Assembly: GCA_028247315.1 (NCBI GenBank)
Contig: JAOKFZ010000009.1
Span: 1 to 61,770 of the forward strand
DNA length: 61,770 nt
Direction of reading: 5' to 3'
Source of the DNA: Bacteroidia bacterium
GTDB lineage: Bacteria; Bacteroidota; Bacteroidia; NS11-12g; UBA9320
How positions within the stretch are numbered: the stretch's first letter is position 1; each line of letters opens with the position of its first letter. A program made the translations under genes and the position numbers. The notes under the pieces are model-generated. The model was not told the origin of the DNA and searched no databases. It saw nothing but the letters and a program-made list of their open reading frames with translations. Positions 45,713-52,334 of the stretch are shown here, piece by piece.

Positions 45713-47212
45713 TTAACTAATGTTACTATTAACCTCTTTTTTTCGCGGATACATTTTAGTGAAGATCCAACCACAAAAGAGTGCAACGGCGAAAGATGGT
45801 GCTAGTACATCTAGTTTTTCTATATATATCCCAATGCCGTCCATAGGCTGGAGGACAAACTTGAAAAAAATAACACTGATAAATCCAGAAATAATACTGG
45901 CTATCGCACCAGCCTCAGAGTATGCTTTCCAAAAAAGTGAGAGAATAATTACTGGGCAGAAACAAGCAGCTATACCACTCCACCCAAAAATCATGACCCA
46001 AAATACCTGTCTATCCGGACTAAAGTAGGCCATTGCAAAGGCAATCAACAAGGAAAGTACAGCCATAGTAAGTGTAACGTATCTAGAGAGCTTGGTTAGC
46101 TTCTCATCTCCTACAGTAGGGTTGAAAATCTTTTGATAAAAATCACGAGTGATTGCACTACTTGCCATTACGAGTAATGAATCTATGGTAGACATTATCG
46201 CTGAAAGTACGATAGCAATATAGATAGCTGCTATGCCTAGCGGAAGAAAATTAGAGGTTACCATGTTGAGCACATCTGTAGCTCCTATTCCAAAGACAGC
46301 CTCAGGGTCTTGTCCTTCTGAAGTGAAATACACTCTAGCAAGTATGCCTATGGTCACTGCCGCAGCGTCTGTAAGCAATGTATAAAATATGGCTACCCAT
46401 TTTCCTTTGTCTATTTCATCTTCGTTTTTGATGGACATGAAACGAACATACACCTGTGGAGAACCTAGAAATCCTAGTCCTATCATAGAGAAGCCTAGTA
46501 TAGTGGCAAGGTTAAGCCAAAATCCTTCTCCTCCCCAAATGTTGGTTAGGTTGGGATCTATGCTTTGCAAAGTGCCTAGTATATCTAGGTTAGCGTCCAT
46601 ATTATAGTAGACTATAATTGGGAGTAGTACCAACCCAAAGAACATTAATACGCCTTGAAATAAATCAGACCATACTACAGCTACAAATCCTCCTATGAAT
46701 ATGTAAGCGAGAACTATAAAGAAACCCAGGAGGGCTCCATGATAGTAGTTCATATTCATCATAGACTCGAAAGCTATACCGGTAGCATCTATCTGAGTAC
46801 TTACGTAGATGACTACAAATATGGATAGGATAGAGGCGGCTAATCCTCTTAAAAATTTCGTACTGCTTTTAAAGTGACTTTCTAAGTAATCGGGAATAGT
46901 GATAGACTGATACGTGTCAGACTTTCGCTTAAACCGCTTGGCCATGTATTGCCATGAGATGGCCACACCCAGTACCTCGCCCAGTACAACCCAATAGGCT
47001 GATAACCCTGCTAAGGCTCCCATACCGGTGAGGCCAATAAGTAGCCAACCCGATTCTCCAGTAGCTCTAGCTGAGAAAGCAACTGCCCAGTAGCCTATGT
47101 TTTTGCCACCTACGTAGTAGTCACTAATATTTTTGACACGTCTAGAGGCTACTATTCCGATGAGGAACAATACTAAAACGTAGAGTGATAAAGCGATTAT
47201 TTTTACTATCAT
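45713..47212 (-). CDS. Sodium/solute symporter (SSS family, PutP-like)
   Basis: A 499-residue membrane protein with about 13 membrane segments. It starts with VLVLFLIGIVASRRVKNISDYYVGG and contains AFSARATGESGWLLIGLTGMG, equivalent to the sodium/proline symporter TM2 region (SAxATGESGW...). Later marks are GGFVAVVWSDLFQGVLM and AIVLSAIMSTIDSLLVMASSA. PutP-like proteins carry proline or other amino acids with Na+. It lies 31 bases downstream of the decarboxylase gene and in the same orientation, so a role in moving a sulfur amino acid or (hypo)taurine is a reasonable inference from position only. Confidence 0.9.
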   Translation of the reverse strand: MIVKIIALSLYVLVLFLIGIVASRRVKNISDYYVGGKNIGYWAVAFSARATGESGWLLIGLTGMGALAGLSAYWVVLGEVLGVAISWQYMAKRFKRKSDTYQSITIPDYLESHFKSSTKFLRGLAASILSIFVVIYVSTQIDATGIAFESMMNMNYYHGALLGFFIVLAYIFIGGFVAVVWSDLFQGVLMFFGLVLLPIIVYYNMDANLDILGTLQSIDPNLTNIWGGEGFWLNLATILGFSMIGLGFLGSPQVYVRFMSIKNEDEIDKGKWVAIFYTLLTDAAAVTIGILARVYFTSEGQDPEAVFGIGATDVLNMVTSNFLPLGIAAIYIAIVLSAIMSTIDSLLVMASSAITRDFYQKIFNPTVGDEKLTKLSRYVTLTMAVLSLLIAFAMAYFSPDRQVFWVMIFGWSGIAACFCPVIILSLFWKAYSEAGAIASIISGFISVIFFKFVLQPMDGIGIYIEKLDVLAPSFAVALFCGWIFTKMYPRKKEVNSNIS

Positions 47213-47243
47213 AGTTGCTGTTGGGTCGAAAGATAATGAATAA

Positions 47244-48587
47244 TTAGGCTCCTAGTTCCAAGGCTTTGAAGAATTGCTCTATTTCTTCTTTACCATTTGT
47301 AGCGTTGATAGTGACTAAACGAACAAATTCTTGCTCTCTAAACTTACCGTAACCTACCATTAGATTCCCATCTTCGTATAATTTAGTACAGAGGTCTTTT
47401 GGGTCTATTCCTTTGTAATTAAAACACACAGAAACAGAATCTGGGAAACTGTAAAGTGTGTAGTCAGGATGATTCTCACAGTATTCTCGAGCTAAATCTG
47501 CAAGATAGAACTGGTGGTCTACTATTTTCTCTAATCCTTTATTACCTACAGATTTCCATAGTGTCCATAGTTTTAGGGCATCATTTCTCCTGCCACATTG
47601 TATACTCGTAATCCCTAGGTCAAAGTCTTCATCTCCTGTTTGGTAGAGGTAGTCTGCCTCGTTAGAGAATGATTTTACCAATTGGTCTTTGTGCTTGGTT
47701 ACAAGTACAGAACTGCTGAGTGGTGTTCCAAGCATTTTGTGGGCGTTGTAACTAAAACTATCACTACGTTCCATACCCGCAGTAAGGTGTTTGTGTTTTT
47801 CGCTAAAGATAACTGCACCGCAGTATGCTCCATCTACGTGTAGCCATAGTCTATATTTTTGACATACGTCTGCTAGTGCATTTATATCATCAAAAGCTCC
47901 AAGTACAGTTGTGCCAGCTGTAGCATTTACATAAAAGGGTGTGTGTCCTTGGGCTATGTCTTTTTGTATACACTCTTCTAGGTGAGCAGGGTTCATTCTG
48001 CCTTCATCATCATTGTTGATGTAGCGTATATTGTCTCTGCCTACGCCTGCAAAGGCAGCATTTTTTGGAGTACTGTAGTGAGATGTGTTCGATGTATACA
48101 GCGTCATTCGCTTGGTTATGCCTGCATACCTTACCGTATTGTCTTTGGCGTCGCGAGCCATAACGAGACCCATGTAGTTACTCATACTTCCTCCTGGAGG
48201 CATAGTACCATCTCCATCGGTGTATCCTACCAGTTTACATGTTTCTTTTATTATTGCTGTTTCTATACCCGCTTGTGGTCCAGCCACTTTATAGGTATAC
48301 ATACTATTGTTTAGTATTACCGCCAGAAGGTCGCCAATTACGGCCTTGGGTTGTCTTCCGCCAAAGAGTTGATTGAAGAATAACTTAGAAGCTGTACGAG
48401 GAGTATGCATGACAGCATTTTCTACTACTTTTTGCCAGTCTTCTTCCAGCATTCCCTCATCACTAAAGCCAAGGTCCAAGTCAGCTATGACTGAGGAAGT
48501 AGGAAGAGGTTCCACTACAGGTTCGCTTCTTTCTTTTTCTAAAAGTTTTGTTACGAGTTCGTTGAAAAATTTTAATTCAGATTGCAT
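47244..48587 (-). CDS. PLP-dependent group II decarboxylase, probably cysteine sulfinate decarboxylase
   Basis: A 447-residue decarboxylase of the glutamate/cysteine-sulfinate/aspartate group. The PLP lysine is Lys284 in NAHKML, preceded by LHVDGAY with Asp252, and PPGGSMSN binds phosphate. FNQLF (Phe75) and NNSMYTY (Ser95) correspond to the Phe94 and Ser114 reported to mark animal cysteine sulfinate decarboxylase; glutamate decarboxylase has different residues in these places. It is divergent from a cysteine dioxygenase gene at 48717, whose product is the expected substrate. It would make hypotaurine from cysteine sulfinate, or beta-alanine from aspartate as a side reaction. The symporter gene follows in the same direction. 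Confidence 0.83.
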   Translation of the reverse strand: MQSELKFFNELVTKLLEKERSEPVVEPLPTSSVIADLDLGFSDEGMLEEDWQKVVENAVMHTPRTASKLFFNQLFGGRQPKAVIGDLLAVILNNSMYTYKVAGPQAGIETAIIKETCKLVGYTDGDGTMPPGGSMSNYMGLVMARDAKDNTVRYAGITKRMTLYTSNTSHYSTPKNAAFAGVGRDNIRYINNDDEGRMNPAHLEECIQKDIAQGHTPFYVNATAGTTVLGAFDDINALADVCQKYRLWLHVDGAYCGAVIFSEKHKHLTAGMERSDSFSYNAHKMLGTPLSSSVLVTKHKDQLVKSFSNEADYLYQTGDEDFDLGITSIQCGRRNDALKLWTLWKSVGNKGLEKIVDHQFYLADLAREYCENHPDYTLYSFPDSVSVCFNYKGIDPKDLCTKLYEDGNLMVGYGKFREQEFVRLVTINATNGKEEIEQFFKALELGA

Positions 48588-48658
48588 TATGTTGCTTCAA
48601 TGTTTGACCTATTGTACGGTTTAAACAAATTTTCTCATCTTTTGTGTAGAATTAGACG

Positions 48659-48714
48659 GTTTTATGATGAAAACGATTCGTTTTCGATTAAAACTGCTTA
48701 GTTTTGACCAAAAT
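48659..48714. repeat. Three 21-bp phased palindromic repeats in the dioxygenase/decarboxylase promoter region
   Basis: GTTTT occurs at 48659, 48680 and 48701, exactly 21 bases apart. Each is paired with a following AAAAC (48670, 48690) or AAAAT (48710), giving three palindromes of the form GTTTT-N4-6-AAAAC/T. Half-sites are thus 9-11 bases apart on one DNA face. The last copy contains the -7 box of the dioxygenase gene. This is the expected form of an operator for a dimeric regulator. Confidence 0.65.
48699..48706 (+). promoter_or_regulatory. Putative -7 box for the cysteine dioxygenase gene
   Basis: TAGTTTTG is an exact TAnnTTTG match, 10 bases before the ATG at 48717. A TTCG at 48677-48680, 18 bases upstream, may be the -33 element. 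The box is part of the third GTTTT palindrome. Confidence 0.55.
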
Positions 48715-48716
48715 TT

Positions 48717-49265
48717 ATGATTAATCAATCAAAAAGTTCAGTTCAATTTTCCGCTTTAGGAGACCTTGTAAATGCTCTTAAAACTGAAAATTATGTTCTA
48801 GCGGTTGATCAAGCTCACAAGTTTGTATTCGCAGAAGATGAGTTCGAGCGGTACGCCTTTTGGGATGAGAACTATTACACCCGAAATTGTATAGCACACA
48901 ATGAGTCATTTGAGCTCATTTTATTGTGCTGGCAAGCTGGTCAAAAAACAGCTAACCATTGCCATAATGGTCAGGAATGCTGGGTGAAAGTGATCTCTGG
49001 TGAATTTGAGGAAGAAATGTATGTATTAAATGAGGCCACTGATAAGTTGACTTATACAGAGACCAAACATGTGTCTCAGCACGAGGTTACATCTGTAGAT
49101 GACCATACGGTATTTCATACCTTAAGAAATACAAGCAGCAGTAGAGCTATGAGCCTCCATTTGTATATGAAACCAATAGAGCGGTGTAGGTATATAGATG
49201 AAGAATCTAAGGAGCTAAGGACTGCTGTAATGAACTACTACTCCGTGAATGGAGAGAAGTGCTAA
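48717..49265 (+). CDS. Cysteine dioxygenase
   Basis: A 182-residue cupin that oxidises cysteine to cysteine sulfinate using Fe(II) and O2. The order YYTRNCIAHNESFELILLCW, ANHCHNGQECWVKVISGEFE and SLHLYMKP matches mammalian cysteine dioxygenase. Metal ligands His81, His83 and His134, substrate-carboxylate Arg56, and the Cys88/Tyr150 pair equivalent to the Cys93-Tyr157 cross-link are all present. Many bacterial enzymes have Gly at the Cys position, so this is the animal-like form. It faces the decarboxylase gene across a 129-base promoter region with phased palindromes. It ends three bases from the convergent DUF4846 pseudogene. Confidence 0.92.
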   Translation: MINQSKSSVQFSALGDLVNALKTENYVLAVDQAHKFVFAEDEFERYAFWDENYYTRNCIAHNESFELILLCWQAGQKTANHCHNGQECWVKVISGEFEEEMYVLNEATDKLTYTETKHVSQHEVTSVDDHTVFHTLRNTSSSRAMSLHLYMKPIERCRYIDEESKELRTAVMNYYSVNGEKC

Positions 49266-49268
49266 AAT

Positions 49269-50071
49269 CTAAAAGTGCTTTAAGTCTGTGGCTTGAAACG
49301 TCCATTGGGGCGTGATTATCTCACCATCTTCTAGTGTAAACCAAGGCGTTTTGTCTTCTGAAAATGGATCGATTAAAACCTGAGTTTCTTGTGCTGGCAT
49401 ATAACTTTGGGCGAGCATATATTTTTTGTTCCCCACACTATCCTTAGCCATATTTACTACAATCACCGCATGACCGTAGGGTCTTCCTTTTTGCACAAAT
49501 ACATCGCCTATTTGCATGTCAGATATAGCTCTAGCACTTAGCTCGTCACACAGAGAACCCGTATTGGCATAGGAGAATATGTATTTCAAATATTTTCTGA
49601 ATTTAGCGTAACTATAGTCACCGTTTGAATGTTCTCTGAAGTAGCGTGGTTTTCCGTCTGATAGGAAATTAAATTTTATTTCGTCAAACCTCTTTTGCTC
49701 ATAAAGATACTCACCTCTCAGTCGCATCACTGCATCTGCACATTGCTGAAGGTCAACAGGGTCTATGTCTTGGTCTATTACGCACAGTAGATAGTTTCGT
49801 TTGCTTTAGTTCTGCCATCGTAGTACTTTACTTCGGCATCTATAGGTTTTAGTGGGAGTGTTTGCAGGTAGTGAGCAAAGGATTCGCTGTTGCTCGTTGT
49901 AGTGGTGTATCCGACTGGAGCTAAAAACCGAGTATGCAAGATGCTTGAGCTACTGTCTATGGCGGTATTTATGTTGTCTATAGATACATCCTCTAGTGTG
50001 ATTTTGCCATTGTTGGTAGGTTCAGTACAGCCGAAAATAAAAAGTAAAGTGCCCAGTAGATATACATTCAT
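49269..50071 (-). pseudogene. DUF4846 lipoprotein gene broken by a single-base frameshift
   Basis: Two frames make up one DUF4846 gene. The first (50071 down to 49778) has lipobox FGC in MNVYLLGTLLFIFGC and the domain start YLQTLPLKPIDAEVKYYDG, ending KANETIYCA then TAA. The next frame continues at once with VIDQDIDPVDLQQCADAVMRL, GDVFVQKGRPYGHAVIVVNMA, YMLAQSYMPAQE and PQWTFQATDLKHF, which are the remaining family motifs. Between them, TGTGCGTAATA would need one extra base (for example TGTGCGGTAATA) to join the frames. So one base is missing near 49778-49783. It may be a real mutation, programmed slippage or a read error. The function of DUF4846 is unknown. Confidence 0.85.
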
Positions 50072-50099
50072 AGTATACTTAACACCTTGGCAGGCAATC

Positions 50100-52226
50100 T
50101 TAGTATTGACCGTGCTCTATTATTAGCGGTAGAGTAACAATTGTATCCTCAGTTATTACTTTTATATAGTAAATACCGTTCTGTAGATGAATCACATTTA
50201 TTACTTCAGATGTATTCCCGTAGCTTAATGATTGGCCCAAATGATTGAATAATATATAGTTGTAGTCTATCAAACTATTTATTCTTACCGAGTTATTTGC
50301 TGGGTTTGGTGCTAAGGCAATAAGCGTTTGCCTTAGATGTGCTGTATAAGCAGTCCTCGGGTAATTAATACACTCAGATGTATCCCTGCAACTGTTTTCG
50401 GTTGTTTCTACTGCGTAATCTCCGGATGCAGATGGTCTATACATATCCATTGTAGCATCAGCAATTGGCGAGTTTGCATCATTGCAATCTAGCCATTGGT
50501 AACTAAGCTCTGGTATATCCACTTCTAGGTTTGCTCCGTTTTTGGAAACAATTGGGTTGTTTTCGGTTATGGTCACATTTAGTATAAGTGTGCTATCGCA
50601 ACCAGCACTATTGACGAGTACATCTGTGTATATGCCTGAAGTATATAGGAGCATTCCGCCAGGTGACGTAAATGGTTCGCACACATCATAGGTAAGAGAA
50701 GAAGAAGTTGCAGAATCTACCGTAAGTACATACGTTATTGTACTATCACAACTGTTACTATTCAAAAGCTGTTCAGTATATCTACCGGAAGTAAACCATA
50801 AACTGTTCCCGCTTTCAGAGGTAAAACTATCGCATGCATTGGTAATAATAGTGGAGTCTGTTGCTGCATGGATTAATAGATGCAGCGTAACAATACTATC
50901 GCATCCAGCTGCGTTCATTAAGATTTCTCGGTATGAACCACTGTTGAAGTAGCGATTGTTTGCTGTGCTGGTATACATTGCACATGCCGTATCACTAATG
51001 GTGGTATTCACACTGTCCATTATAGTAAGGTTAATGACTACAACACTATCGCATCCTATCACCGAATTCATAGCGTCTGTATATGTACCACTGGTATTCC
51101 ATGTTTTACCGGAAGGGGAGGTATAGCTATAGCATTCCACTATGTTTTGTGTATCTAAGGTGCTATTTCCTATGGTGAGAAATATCTGTACTATGCTGTC
51201 GCATCCGACTTGATTGGTGAAAGTTTCGCTGTATATACGTGTGCTGTTATATAGCGTGCCTTGGGTGCTTCTAAAACTATCACATGCTTGTATGGTATCT
51301 CGTAAAAATGACAACCTTTTTATGTTTACATTAATTGTTAGAATGGAATCACACCCAAGATGATTAGTGAGGGATTCAGTATAAGCTCCACTATTAGTCA
51401 CAAACGTTCCTCCTGGTGTACTGTAGCTACCACAAGCTTCTACGTTCAAAATAGTATCACTGTTGGGTGCTGGGGTAATGTTAACACCGGTTACCCAATT
51501 GGATGATGAACCGGATAGTCCAAAATTGGTAAGTGTACCGTTATTCGTACCACTAGAATTATCTATAAGTGTAGTCACATTGGAGTTGCTGCCATTGGCA
51601 GTACCTTCATTGCATCTGTAGTAGGCTGCCAGCCCTGTTTGGCTAGAGCAAATTTCTTCATCTTTTATGGCAGCTATTTGTGTTGCTGTTTTAGCGAAAT
51701 TCCATACCCGAACCTCATCTATATCGCCTTCCCATTGTCTTGCGTTATCTAATCTTCTACCTATTCTCATTGTACCCGTAGATGTATTCACGGGTGTAGT
51801 TATGTTGCCTGTAGTGTCTAACATTCCATCTACATAAAGGCTTATTTTATTGGTAGCTGTAGGGTTGTATACACAGGCTACATGGTGCCAGTTTCCGTCG
51901 TTTACTGCTATTGTTCCAGATAGACCACTTCCGCCTACTTCTAATCGTATAGCATTGCTCCACAGTACATTAAAGGTAAATCTGCCGCCAGTTACGAAGT
52001 TTCCCATATCTGTAATGATATGTTGTACTCCACCAGCTGACGGATTAGAGTTGGATGTCGTCTTTATCCACGCTTCTACCGTACGAGGACTATTCCCCGT
52101 TATTGTAGGGAATGTAGTTTGTACATAGTCGTTACTGCCATCAAAATGGAGGGCATTTTGTACTGATTGAGCGTTAACATTTAGGCTAATAAAGACTATT
52201 ACTAAAAAGAAAAATGCGTTTTTCAT
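50100..52226 (-). CDS. T9SS-secreted LamG-domain adhesin with six Cys repeats
   Basis: A 708-residue surface protein. After signal peptide MKNAFFFLVIVFISLNVNAQ comes a LamG/concanavalin-like domain at ~22-200 (ALHFDGSNDYVQTTFP, RTVEAWIKTTS, GNWHHVACVY, DIDEVRVWNFAKT). Then six repeats of about 45 residues follow at ~265-545, each with the pattern C-[SF/SY]-TS..-SG.YTE.L.N..GCDS..-LTI, with two Cys per repeat. The C-terminal ~75 residues (LIALAPNPANNSVRINS, GQSLSYGN, LQNGIYYIKV) are a type IX secretion sorting domain. The protein is therefore exported and anchored at the surface. A TATATTTG box lies five bases before the ATG. Confidence 0.88.
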   Translation of the reverse strand: MKNAFFFLVIVFISLNVNAQSVQNALHFDGSNDYVQTTFPTITGNSPRTVEAWIKTTSNSNPSAGGVQHIITDMGNFVTGGRFTFNVLWSNAIRLEVGGSGLSGTIAVNDGNWHHVACVYNPTATNKISLYVDGMLDTTGNITTPVNTSTGTMRIGRRLDNARQWEGDIDEVRVWNFAKTATQIAAIKDEEICSSQTGLAAYYRCNEGTANGSNSNVTTLIDNSSGTNNGTLTNFGLSGSSSNWVTGVNITPAPNSDTILNVEACGSYSTPGGTFVTNSGAYTESLTNHLGCDSILTINVNIKRLSFLRDTIQACDSFRSTQGTLYNSTRIYSETFTNQVGCDSIVQIFLTIGNSTLDTQNIVECYSYTSPSGKTWNTSGTYTDAMNSVIGCDSVVVINLTIMDSVNTTISDTACAMYTSTANNRYFNSGSYREILMNAAGCDSIVTLHLLIHAATDSTIITNACDSFTSESGNSLWFTSGRYTEQLLNSNSCDSTITYVLTVDSATSSSLTYDVCEPFTSPGGMLLYTSGIYTDVLVNSAGCDSTLILNVTITENNPIVSKNGANLEVDIPELSYQWLDCNDANSPIADATMDMYRPSASGDYAVETTENSCRDTSECINYPRTAYTAHLRQTLIALAPNPANNSVRINSLIDYNYILFNHLGQSLSYGNTSEVINVIHLQNGIYYIKVITEDTIVTLPLIIEHGQY

Positions 52227-52231
52227 TTACT

Positions 52232-52239
52232 CAAATATA
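52232..52239 (-). promoter_or_regulatory. Putative -7 box for the LamG adhesin gene
   Basis: Minus-strand TATATTTG is an exact TAnnTTTG match ending five bases before the ATG at 52226. Confidence 0.5.
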
Positions 52240-52311
52240 CAATGAATGTTTCTTACAAGTTTATCGTCTATAACAAAAGACAAAGTGATGATGTATAAAT
52301 CATAATCAAAA

Positions 52312-52319
52312 TATCTTTG
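52312..52319 (+). promoter_or_regulatory. Putative -7 box for the beta-barrel protein gene
   Basis: TATCTTTG is an exact TAnnTTTG match 15 bases before the ATG at 52335. Confidence 0.5.
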
Positions 52320-52334
52320 TAATACTATATAGGA

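Noticed and set aside
48659..48714. CRISPR array or replication iterons
   Set aside because: Repeat units are only palindromic pentamer pairs with 21-bp period and no unique spacers; no cas, rep or par genes are nearby, so an operator is the simpler reading.
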